Assembly (NCBI GenBank): GCA_040389165.1
Contig: JAZKAK010000006.1
Coordinates: 1-64,000 of the forward strand
DNA length: 64,000 nt
Reading direction: 5' to 3'
DNA from: CAIOTO01 sp040389165
Lineage (GTDB): Bacteria > Pseudomonadota > Alphaproteobacteria > Paracaedibacterales > CAIOTO01
A program made the position numbers and the translations under genes. How positions within the stretch are numbered: the first letter of the stretch is position 1; every line of letters starts with the position of its first letter. This document shows positions 25,583-33,020 of the stretch, piece after piece. The notes below the pieces were generated by a model, which worked only from the letters and a program-made list of their open reading frames with translations, made no database searches and was not told the origin of the DNA.

Positions 25583-26060
25583 AACTTGTAAGTATATTTA
25601 TAAGGTAAAATTCTGCTGAAATCAAGTGATTTTTTGAAAATTATCAACATAAATGAAGAGACATTGACGAATGGTGGTTGTTTTGGCTGTTTTTTCGATC
25701 ATTCAGAGAAAATAGCTTTGCCGCATGCTTTGTTTCTGGTTCTGTTACATTGGTTGATGTCAAGCAAGTTTCTTCGCAAAACAAACTTCCTCTGGGCTTC
25801 TGCAGATGTGACGGCACATAAAAAAACAACTTGCGTTCTTTATTATGTTCATGTTATATATCTGCTGTGCTGCTTACGATAAGAATTGTCTGAATAATAA
25901 TTACGTTAGCGAGCCAAAAATACATAAAATACGTGTCCTTACATAACAGATTTACATGTGGTTACTTCACGTGCAAACAAAATTTGATAGATACACGTAT
26001 GTATGTACAATAACAAAATACATTAATGAATATAATTTTAAATTTCACAGAGGATTTCAC
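25583..26060. other. Gap at the left edge of the accessory island
   Basis: No well-supported gene is seen. Small open frames exist on both strands (82 and 61 codons) but lack convincing ribosome-binding sites. Bases 25731-25778 are about 75 per cent identical to 29452-29499 at the other side of the island. The end of the region is AT-rich, with the ribosome-binding site AGAGGA for the next gene at 26050-26055. Confidence 0.4.
25731..25778. repeat. Left copy of a degenerate direct repeat flanking the 26-29 kb island
   Basis: It shares the 17-mer AAGCAAGTTTCTTCGCA (25762-25778) exactly with 29483-29499, and an upstream stretch with partial identity (about 36 of 48 positions overall by eye). 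Read on the minus strand both copies encode CEETCL..TN.TE, so they may be decayed fragments of a multicopy coding element. Confidence 0.5.
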
Positions 26061-27275
26061 ATGTTAAAAAAAGTATTATTACTCGGCGTTGCAACATTTA
26101 TAAGCGCGCAATCATCCATGATAATGGCAGCTGCTGCGCCTGCGCCAACTGCTGGGGATATTCAAAATGAATTTGCTACACTTTCAGCTCGCTTTGAAGC
26201 ATATGTTGATAGTAACGCACTCGATACTCAAGCAAAAGACCGCACGTTGTTTTGTGCGCAAAGAGATTTAGATGCAGAAAGAATCAAGGTAGCTGGTTTC
26301 TCTACTGCTTCAACTACTATTTCAGGTTTGGAAGCTGACGTTCTGAAAGCAAAAGATGAACTAGATAATGCTGTATCTGCCCTGACTGTGAAGGAAGGTG
26401 AACGAGATGATGCTTTGAACGCTGCGAAGGCTCTAAAGTCACAACTGATTGATGAAAAAAAAACTGTTAATGATTTACAGGCAGACAATACAGCAAAAGA
26501 TCTAACTATTTCAGGCTTTCGAAAAGATATTTTGACGCTTGACAGCCAGGTTTCCAATTATGTAGCACGGTTAACAGCACAAGTGCCAGATTACGATGCT
26601 TTGAAAGCTTTGAATGACGCAGCTACTACTGATTTAGCAACAACAGCGGGCGAACTGACTGCACTAAAGGATGAATTAGTATTAAAGACAAATACTGTTG
26701 ATGATTTAACCACACGATTAACTGTTGCAACCTCTACATCTTCAGCTAATGAATCTACTTTAAATTCAAAGGTTGCTGAGCTAAAAACAGCTAATGAGAA
26801 GCTTGTAGAGACAATTTCTGGTTGCATGCAATCACTGGATGATGCGAGTTCTGACTTTCAAACAAAACTTTCGGAAGCAAGGAGCGAATGTGAAACCCTT
26901 CAAGAAGAGCTTGAAGAAACAAAGAATACACTTGACAAAACGAAAACTAACTATGAACGTTTATTAAACGAAAAACACCTTACTATAAGTGCGCTTTATC
27001 CTAATCAAGAGGCTAGCGGTGAATTAGTATACCTTCCTTCGCATGTTCAGAAGTTAAAGGCTGAATTACGTAAAATTATTATGGACTCTGGAATTGAAAG
27101 CCTAAATGAAGATATCTCTATCCATGATATGGTGTCTAGAGTAAGTGAGGAACTCCGGAGAGTGAGTGATGAACTTAACGAAAAGAGCAGTGCATCAGCT
27201 CTTGAACGTGGAGAGCAGCAGTGGTATGGCCAGGTGGATATACCTACAGGCCAGGTGGATAACGCTAGCAAGTGA
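26061..27275 (+). CDS. Orphan secreted coiled-coil protein, 404 aa
   Basis: The family is not recognised. The ATG at 26061 is chosen over the upstream open frame (to 25956) because AGAGGA lies five bases before it and it begins a clear signal peptide (MLKKVLLLGVATFISA..., cleavage near AAAAP, about residues 20-26). Most of the mature protein (about 40-310) is a long predicted coiled coil with heptad-like Leu/Ala spacing and many Lys, Glu and Asp residues. Its C-terminal 80 residues are less regular, and it ends with the short duplication GQVDIPTGQVDN. Long periplasmic or surface coiled coils are common in adhesion or structural proteins, but no function can be assigned. It is the first gene of the accessory island. 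Confidence 0.75.
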   Translation: MLKKVLLLGVATFISAQSSMIMAAAAPAPTAGDIQNEFATLSARFEAYVDSNALDTQAKDRTLFCAQRDLDAERIKVAGFSTASTTISGLEADVLKAKDELDNAVSALTVKEGERDDALNAAKALKSQLIDEKKTVNDLQADNTAKDLTISGFRKDILTLDSQVSNYVARLTAQVPDYDALKALNDAATTDLATTAGELTALKDELVLKTNTVDDLTTRLTVATSTSSANESTLNSKVAELKTANEKLVETISGCMQSLDDASSDFQTKLSEARSECETLQEELEETKNTLDKTKTNYERLLNEKHLTISALYPNQEASGELVYLPSHVQKLKAELRKIIMDSGIESLNEDISIHDMVSRVSEELRRVSDELNEKSSASALERGEQQWYGQVDIPTGQVDNASK

Positions 27276-27339
27276 TAAACAAACATAAAAACACGCATTC
27301 TGACGAACGTAACGATTCATTACGTCTGCCTTTAGTTTT

Positions 27340-27358
27340 CCTCTGGCGTGGCCAGAGG
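27340..27358. terminator. Hairpin downstream of the coiled-coil gene
   Basis: CCTCTGGC and GCCAGAGG form a perfect 8-bp stem with a three-base loop, 65 bases after the stop codon. No T-run follows, so its role as a terminator is uncertain; it may be another palindromic repeat. Confidence 0.4.
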
Positions 27359-27432
27359 ATCCATTGATGAACATATCTTTGTTCTAACGTGAAACCTTGG
27401 GCATCAATAATGTCGTCACCGAGCCTAACAGT

Positions 27433-27501
27433 GTCATCATCGGGCTTGGCCCGCTGATCTTGCAGCTTTGTTTAGATCCACAAGAAAAGCCCGGGGATGA
27501 C
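27433..27501. repeat. RPE-like palindromic hairpin
   Basis: GTCATCATCGGGCTTGGCCC at the left and AAGCCCGGGGATGAC at the right form an imperfect long stem around GATCT/AGATC. The GTCAT...ATGAC ends match the other dispersed hairpins in the window. No coding capacity. Confidence 0.6.
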
Positions 27502-27618
27502 AAAAAACATAGACCGAGAACAATAAAAGAATAATCCCACCTACTAAAAGCAGCCTTAAATCACTGCCGTGCATGTGTGCAATAATACGTACACATACAT
27601 ATGTTTTAAAGAAAAATG

Positions 27619-27781
27619 CATGCTACCCGTCACTTTTTGTCACTCCACCCTTGTCATTCCCGCGGCGGCGGGAATCCAGAAAAGCCCCTTTAAAAACCGT
27701 GAGTTTGGGGAGAGCTAAACAGCCTGGATCCCCGCCTCCGCGGGAATGACAGTAAGAAAAATAAAAGTGACGGGTAGCATG
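27619..27781. mobile_element. Complete family A MITE-like element with 19-bp TIRs and 8-bp target duplication
   Basis: The ends CATGCTACCCGTCACTTTT (27619-27637) and its exact reverse complement (27763-27781) form perfect 19-bp terminal inverted repeats. The octamer GAAAAATG directly flanks both sides (27611-27618 and 27782-27789), a target-site duplication. A second inner palindrome pairs GTCATTCCCGCG...GGGAATCCAG (27653-27679) with CTGGATCCCCGCC...GGGAATGAC (27724-27750). The right 53 bases equal bases 1-53 of the window. At 163 bp with no ORF it is non-autonomous. Confidence 0.9.
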
Positions 27782-27850
27782 GAAAAATGAATGCAATTAC
27801 CTAAATCTAAACAATTGTGCGATTACTATAAATAATAAAAAATAGACTCT

Positions 27851-28105
27851 ACGCGTGTATTCATCTGACTTGCCCCGGTGATGTAGATGTCTCAGATCAC
27901 GTCCTACTGCTATTAAGTTAAGGAGCAGCATAGTCTATCCGCCGTCATCACGAGGAGCGCCAGCTCCGTGGTGATCCAGGGAAACAGCCAACTGGATGGC
28001 CACACCCCGCTTTGCGGGATTCGCCATGGTGATATAGCAGGAACGTCTTAACTTAATGGTAGTGAGATCACGTCCGGACGGTGCGCAGAGAAGGAAAATG
28101 ATATG
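27851..28105. mobile_element. Family B element interrupted by a family C element
   Basis: The left part (27851-27904, CGTGTATTCATCTGACTTGC and following) resembles the middle of the rlmN-upstream element. The right part (28065-28105, AGATCACGTCCGGACGGTGC and following) resembles the element after ftsA (AGATTACGTCCGGGCAATGC). The two halves join perfectly if 27905-28064 and one copy of AGATCACGTCC are removed. The outer ends are eroded. Confidence 0.65.
27905..28064. mobile_element. Family C MITE-like element nested in family B
   Basis: Inverted ends TACTGCTATTAAGTTAAG (27905-27922) and CTTAACTTAATGGTAGTG (28047-28064) pair over most positions, including a perfect ATTAAGTTAAG core. AGATCACGTCC is directly repeated at 27894-27904 and 28065-28075. 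The interior (27942-28033) is an RPE-like core shared with 10483-10580. It has no coding capacity. Confidence 0.75.
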
Positions 28106-28163
28106 CGACTGGTCTGGCATAAAAATGTACATAACATATAAGTCATTTAACAGGAGAATAAAA

Positions 28164-29367
28164 ATGAAAATTAATCCTTATCTAAAATATATGCTTTTGC
28201 TATGCGTGCTGGGAACAAGTTACGCTGCAGCACACACAGCGACGGGTCTGACAGCCCAGGTTGAAACATTGTACGTTGAACGTCGTGTTGAATATGCTGA
28301 GCATGGTGTCAACAATCAAGTTGAAGAGTCTACGCACAAGATCACCAATATTCTTAAAGAAAGAAATAACGTCAGCACAACAATACATGCACAAGATTTT
28401 GAACGGAAAATAATTCTTCAGGCTGCGGCAGTGTCTGCCTATATTCATAAAGATGATGAAGCTTTTATTTTGCCTGCATATGGTATTAGTGATAAGAGCG
28501 ACCCATTGTTTAAGCATTTTGAAATCCTTCGTCTGACCCAAGAATATGCATTCAACTGGTTAAATTCTGCAGCAGGTGATGACATACTCAAGAATATTGA
28601 GACGTATAGCGGTGTAGCGGTTAAAACGCTTAAAGAATGGTTCAAAGAGGCGTTCGATGCTCATCAGGTAGTTACTGTAATAACAGCAATTCCTACAACA
28701 AAACCAGTAGTGCTAACTCTTGCAGTAGTAACTCCAATAGTAACTCCAATAGTAACTCCAATAGTAACTCCAATAGTAACTCCAATAGTAACNNNNNNNN
28801 NNNNNNNNNNNNNNNNNNNNNNNNNNNNNNNNNNNNNNNNNNNNNNNNNNNNNNNNNNNNNNNNNNNNNNNNNNNNNNNNNNNNNNNNNNNNTCTTACAC
28901 CACCAGTAGTAACTCCAGTAGTAACAAACGTAACAGGAGTGCTAACTTCTACGGCAGCAGTAACAAAATATGAGCTTGGAGTTCAGGCTAAAAAATACCC
29001 ATCTAGGGATAACGTGAAAGCTAAAGAATTATTTCTGGAGGCCTTCAGAGAAGGTGAAAATAGTCAACCATTACTGATAGAAATTTCAAAAATACTATTG
29101 GTATATTTGAATGAGGAAAAATTTAGTGACTATGTACCATTAGCCACCTCTTTAGTCGCTATAACACAGGATCCACTGATTCAAATAAAACTAGGTGATA
29201 TTTACAGACGAGGAAAAGTTGGAGTTCCAATAAACTTAGATGAAGCAAAAAAGTGGTATGAACTTGTTGAGGAAAACAAAGAACCCACCACAAAAAAAAA
29301 GGATAAGGATACTGCACAGAAGGGCCTGGAGCTAATTAATAAAGCCCAGCAAAACCTAATTGTCTAA
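28164..29367 (+). CDS. Secreted protein with VTPI tandem repeats and Sel1-like C-terminus, broken by an assembly gap
   Basis: The start at 28164 follows CAGGAGA and begins a signal peptide (MKINPYLKYMLLLCVLGTSYAAA). Residues about 25-180 are helical and not recognised. A Thr/Pro/Val region follows, with five perfect 12-bp units ACTCCAATAGTA (TPIV) at 28731-28790. Then come 100 N. After the gap a different frame continues the same repeat (TPPVVTPVVTNV) and leads to a C-terminal domain with LGDIYRRGKVGVPINLDEAK and KWYE, a Sel1-type repeat. The N-run is a placeholder: for one continuous gene the true gap must be a multiple of three, and 100 is not. The stop read at 28971 in the first frame is therefore an artefact. 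Confidence 0.75.
28731..28790 (+). repeat. Five tandem 12-bp units encoding TPIV
   Basis: ACTCCAATAGTA is repeated five times without mismatch and runs straight into the N gap. Related units (CCAGTAGTAACT) continue after it. Such an array can vary in copy number and probably caused the assembly break. Confidence 0.95.
28793..28892. other. Assembly gap of exactly 100 N
   Basis: A run of 100 N, the usual placeholder for a gap of unknown size, lies inside the TPIV repeat array. Reading frames on the two sides differ by one, as expected if the length is arbitrary. Confidence 0.98.
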
Positions 29368-29451
29368 CTTAACGTTAGGTATGGGTGTGAGGATGAGCAT
29401 GGTTCAAAATCACCGAACACTTTGCCTGATTTTAGTGAGTAATTTAAGGAG

Positions 29452-29499
29452 TATTTCAGATTCTGTCGCATTTGTGAGAGGTAAGCAAGTTTCTTCGCA
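29452..29499. repeat. Right copy of the degenerate direct repeat flanking the island
   Basis: It matches 25731-25778 at about three quarters of positions, including an exact 17-mer at 29483-29499. It lies between the Sel1-like gene and the end of xseA. A 51-codon minus-strand frame beginning MPISSECAKKLAYLSQ covers it, without a recognisable family. Confidence 0.5.
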
Positions 29500-29534
29500 C
29501 ATTCACTTGAAATAGGCATTGTCACGTATCTGTT

Positions 29535-30887
29535 TTATTCACGTATCTGTTTTGATATCGTGTTTGGCGTAATCAGGACAGATCCATCTATAAAGTGGAG
29601 TTGAATTGAGGTTGCATCAAGCGGAAAATCAGCCGCTCTCGCAATAACGCTCTTATTAACAGCTGCCCATGAGAAACCTTTTTCTAAGATTTTTGAATAA
29701 GATGATTGCTCAAGTCTGCCCGTTAAATACGAAAGCTCTTGTGTTTTTAACGCAATAACTGAACGGGCAGAACGCGAAAAACGCTCATTGATATGTGCAA
29801 AACGTTGTAGGTGCATTTCAAGTGATGCCGCAGGATGCTTTAATACCTGTTTTTGTACACGATGCATGGTTAGCGTCAAATAGTGATTCATAGCCCGTGC
29901 AAGTCGATCTGATCGATCATCAAGACGTTGCATTGCTGATTCCAACAGATAGTGCGGTTGTGGTAAGCCACGCGCAAGGCCTTTAACTTTGGTCCATTCC
30001 AAACGGAGCATTCGTAAGGTTAACTGGTGCAGCCGTTCTTGCATATGTTGCAGCGTAAACAATAATTGCGCGCGCACGGGTGTTGCAAGTTCAGCAGCAG
30101 CTGTTGGGGTAGGGGCTCTGACGTCGGCCGCATAATCAATTAATGTCGTGTCTGTTTCATGACCAATCGCTGAAATAAGTGGAATCATGCTTGTCGCGGC
30201 TGCGCGCACAACGGCTTCTTCGTTAAATGTCCAAAGATCTTCAAGGCTGCCACCACCGCGTGCCACGATCAAGACATCAGGTCGCATTGACGCATCAAGT
30301 ACATTCATGCCCCGAATGGCGAGTGAGACTTGTTCAATTGATCCTGGGCCCTGCACCTGCGCAGGCCAAAGAATAACCTCACACGGAAAACGATCAGCAA
30401 GACGATGTAAAATATCACGAATGACAGCACCCGTAGGGGATGTGATAATACCAATGCGTTTTGGAAATGTCGGAATGGGTCGTTTGCGTGAAAATAACCC
30501 TTCGGCTTCGAGGCGTGCTTTGCGTTCCATCAGTACTTGCATTAAGGCACCTTTGCCGGCAGCTTCAACACGTTCAACAACCACTTGATATTTTGATCGA
30601 CCTGGATAGGTAGTGATGCGTCCCGTGATGATGACTTCAAGGCCATCTTCCAGCTGCACCGCCATAGGCGTGCCGCGCCATGCAACAGCATCAATAACGG
30701 CATCGTCATCTTTTAAGGCAAAGTATGAATGCCCTGAAGTATGTCGCTTATAGCCACTGATTTCGCCGCGAATTTTAATATTTCGGAAGCCGTCTTCAAC
30801 ATACTTTTTCAAGCAATGACTAAGCTCACTCACAGATAGTGTGTCGGGGCCAGTGGGAGGAAAGTCTAAAATACGTTGGGCTTCCAT
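29535..30887 (-). CDS. xseA: Exodeoxyribonuclease VII large subunit
   Basis: This is the catalytic subunit of exonuclease VII, which degrades single-stranded DNA together with XseB. An N-terminal OB-fold (about residues 15-110, with IKIRGEISGYKRHTSGHSYF) is followed by the nuclease domain. That domain has PKRIGIITSPTGAVIRDIL, the conserved VLIVARGGGSLEDLWTFNE, and ISAIGHETDTTLIDYAADV with APTPTAAAELA. A helical coiled region (about 270-410) and a terminal domain complete the 450 residues. No xseB is seen nearby. Confidence 0.96.
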   Translation of the reverse strand: MEAQRILDFPPTGPDTLSVSELSHCLKKYVEDGFRNIKIRGEISGYKRHTSGHSYFALKDDDAVIDAVAWRGTPMAVQLEDGLEVIITGRITTYPGRSKYQVVVERVEAAGKGALMQVLMERKARLEAEGLFSRKRPIPTFPKRIGIITSPTGAVIRDILHRLADRFPCEVILWPAQVQGPGSIEQVSLAIRGMNVLDASMRPDVLIVARGGGSLEDLWTFNEEAVVRAAATSMIPLISAIGHETDTTLIDYAADVRAPTPTAAAELATPVRAQLLFTLQHMQERLHQLTLRMLRLEWTKVKGLARGLPQPHYLLESAMQRLDDRSDRLARAMNHYLTLTMHRVQKQVLKHPAASLEMHLQRFAHINERFSRSARSVIALKTQELSYLTGRLEQSSYSKILEKGFSWAAVNKSVIARAADFPLDATSIQLHFIDGSVLITPNTISKQIRE

Positions 30888-31019
30888 TGTTTTTGTTTTT
30901 CTGGGTATGGCTTTTGTTTGAGGTCATTCTAAAACGAGTGCGGAAGCAATACAAAGGAATTCTTAGTTATTGTCTTTTGATCGATTTAATGGATTTGATG
31001 AAAACGAACATTGCAGAAA

Positions 31020-31388
31020 CTAACTGATTGCGTTTAATACACTCACTACTTCTTCCATCGAGATGCCATCGAGAATGAAATTTTTCAATCGATGTGTTCC
31101 ACCTGACTTTAAAGAGATGCTTGATTTGGGCAAAGACAACGTTTTTGCTAACAGGGCAATAATTGCTTTGTTGGCATGATTATCTTCTGGCACGGCAGTG
31201 ACGTAGACTTTTAGGTATGCTCGGCCATCAGCATCGAGCACAATGCCATCAATACGTTCTTTTGCTGCCTTTGGGGTGGCGCGTATAAATAGTTCGACAC
31301 CTTCTTTGGTTGCGCGGCAAGGGTAAGTAGATGGTTCTACTGTAGCTGTGTTTGGCAGGGTATCAAATAGCGAGCGTTGTTTGCTCAC
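31020..31388 (-). CDS. DUF167 family protein (YggU-like)
   Basis: This is a small conserved protein of unknown function. The DUF167 core is clear: RATPKAAKERIDGI, then AYLKVYVTAVPEDNHANKAI, LLAKTLSLPKSSISLKSGGT and HRLKNFILDG. The frame is open to 31484, but that part lies within cutA. The GTG at 31388 is chosen because it overlaps the cutA stop (GTGA) and has AAAGG seven bases upstream. This gives 122 residues, including a 25-residue lead-in before the domain. Translationally coupled to cutA. Confidence 0.85.
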   Translation of the reverse strand: MSKQRSLFDTLPNTATVEPSTYPCRATKEGVELFIRATPKAAKERIDGIVLDADGRAYLKVYVTAVPEDNHANKAIIALLAKTLSLPKSSISLKSGGTHRLKNFILDGISMEEVVSVLNAIS

Positions 31389-31714
31389 ATCATTGCCTTT
31401 GTTTGTTGGTATGCCCATACAGAGTAAGCTTTGTTTGCTTCTGCTGGCCAGCTTAGCATTGCCGGAATTTGATAGGGGTGCCACGCTTTAATTGCTTCAT
31501 AGGCGAAGGCGTAATGATCTTCTGGAATTTTTATTAAAAGACCAATTTCAGTGACAGTTTTAAGTTCAGCACTTTCTAAATAGATAGCGGTATGTGGTGA
31601 CATAACGTTTACACACGCAGCGAGTTTTGATTCTACAACTTTTTTTGCGAGGTTCTTTGCTTCTTCAGCTGATCCGACGGTTGTGTACATCATTACCATA
31701 TTTAGGTCGGACAT
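31385..31714 (-). CDS. cutA: Divalent-cation tolerance protein CutA
   Basis: CutA is a trimeric ferredoxin-like protein linked to copper tolerance in E. coli; its exact role is unclear. Family pattern: MMYTTVGSAEEAKNLAKKVV, ESKLAACVNV, EIGLLIKIPEDHY and WHPYQIPAMLSWPAE. The final motif is usually HPYevPei; here it is HPYQIPAM. The length of 109 residues is normal. Operon with the DUF167 gene. Confidence 0.93.
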   Translation of the reverse strand: MSDLNMVMMYTTVGSAEEAKNLAKKVVESKLAACVNVMSPHTAIYLESAELKTVTEIGLLIKIPEDHYAFAYEAIKAWHPYQIPAMLSWPAEANKAYSVWAYQQTKAMM

Positions 31715-31987
31715 GATTAGTTTCCTTAATGTGAGTCATATTATTTTTTAAAATACGTTGAGCTGTAGGTAAGCTTCTTTAATGACTTGTAGTGCAAGGT
31801 CGTTGTTTAAGTCAACACCAAAACAATGTGTATTGAAGACTGAGTATTGAGGTGTATCTCATCTGTCATTGAATAGAAAAAACAAAGCATTTAAAATTTA
31901 CATCTTAGCGCCGAGTTCACTCTGTAATACGTTAGAAGCATGTTTTTTTATGAATAGGTATGCGCTTTATTGTTGATATATGTTGAA

Positions 31988-32893
31988 TTATGCGGCTTTA
32001 CGTTCTTTATTCGCACCAAGTGAGATCGTATATTTCTTGCGTATAGGTAATTGATTAACAACAAGTCCGATAAAGACGATACCGCATGCTAGTATGGTTT
32101 TCAGAGACATCGTTTCCCCGAGGAAAATCCAGCCAGAAGCCATCCCAACAATTGGGATAAGCAAGGAGTAGGGGGCAACAACAATCGGTGAATAATGTTT
32201 GATAAGGTATGTTTGTAAGGTGGCGCCGATCCAGGTTGCGAAAACAATTGTGTAAAATAAGGCGCCAAATCCATACAGTGACAATCCTGAGAACGAGGCA
32301 ATTATTGCATCAGGCCCTTCGATATAATAAGAACATATGAAATTAGGTATTGGTGAGAATAAACACGACCATATAACAAGTGCGAAACTATCAACAGGCC
32401 CCGCGAGTTTGAGAAGAAGATTGGCTGTTGCCCAAAATGACGCTGCTAACACTACCATTAAGAATGCTGAAATGGATATGAAATGGTAATTCAAACTGAG
32501 TACAATTAAGTACATGCCAATAACAGCAATGGATACTCCGGCTATTTGTTGATTTGTTGGTTTGATGTTTAGCACAAAATAAGATAAGACGAGTGCGAAT
32601 GGAATATGCATTTGCAATATGATGGAAGATAGACCTGCAGGTGTGCCGAGTGTCATTCCTTTAAACATACACGCAAAAGATAAAAATCCCTGAGAGAATC
32701 CAATGCCAATCAGAATAGGCCATGATGTTTTTGGTTTTGGGATAAATAACACAAGTGGAAAAGCAACAAATAAGAAGCGTAGTCCGCTGAATAAAAATTG
32801 GGGCATTTCTGTAAGCCCTAATTTCATAACAACAAAATTAAATCCCCATAAGAAGGCAACAAGGACGGCAAGTAAAACGTGATTTAGACTCAT
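31988..32893 (-). CDS. EamA/DMT-superfamily transporter
   Basis: This is a ten-helix drug/metabolite transporter of the EamA type, inner membrane. Two repeats of about 145 residues are visible: the first begins HVLLAVLVAFLWGFNFVVMK with GLRFLFVAFPLVLF, the second includes LMVVLAASFWATANLLLKLA. The conserved C-terminal PIVVAPYSLLIPIVGMASGW and FLGETMSLKTILACGIVFIG are typical. The closest E. coli analogue would be EamA (amino acid efflux), but substrate cannot be judged. It is a single gene with a basic tail ending KERKAA. Confidence 0.88.
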   Translation of the reverse strand: MSLNHVLLAVLVAFLWGFNFVVMKLGLTEMPQFLFSGLRFLFVAFPLVLFIPKPKTSWPILIGIGFSQGFLSFACMFKGMTLGTPAGLSSIILQMHIPFALVLSYFVLNIKPTNQQIAGVSIAVIGMYLIVLSLNYHFISISAFLMVVLAASFWATANLLLKLAGPVDSFALVIWSCLFSPIPNFICSYYIEGPDAIIASFSGLSLYGFGALFYTIVFATWIGATLQTYLIKHYSPIVVAPYSLLIPIVGMASGWIFLGETMSLKTILACGIVFIGLVVNQLPIRKKYTISLGANKERKAA

Positions 32894-33020
32894 CTTAGGG
32901 GCTCAAAAAGTTAGAGTAGGCATACTTAATGTATATGCTTACTCTAAACCATATTTTCAAGATTTTAAATGCATTTAAATTTATAAAAAGAAGTTTTTTT
33001 AATTAAAAATTAACGTTTTA

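Larger units (their letters stand above)
27276..28163. other. Gene-free stretch packed with palindromic elements
   Basis: No gene is supported in these 890 bases. They hold, in order, a hairpin (27340-27358), an RPE-like hairpin (27433-27501), a complete family A element (27619-27781) and a family B element split by a family C element (27851-28105). Upstream of the next gene the ribosome-binding site CAGGAGA lies at 28151-28157. Confidence 0.7.

Noticed and set aside
25634..25882. Small open frames on both strands beyond tRNA-Pro
   Set aside because: No convincing ribosome-binding site or family; composition looks non-coding. Kept only as a possible decayed fragment because of the shared repeat.
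28731..28790. Tandem 12-bp repeats as a possible CRISPR
   Set aside because: The units are contiguous with no spacers and encode an in-frame TPIV repeat. No CRISPR array or cas gene was seen in the window.
28937..28945. GAGTGCTAA, half of a CIRCE element
   Set aside because: It lies inside a coding repeat, lacks the paired TTAGCACTC half at nine bases, and is far from any heat-shock gene.
28893..28973. Ser/Asn-rich C-terminus and stop read through the N gap
   Set aside because: This frame is set by the arbitrary 100-N length. The frame offset by one continues the Thr-Pro-Val repeat and a Sel1-like domain.
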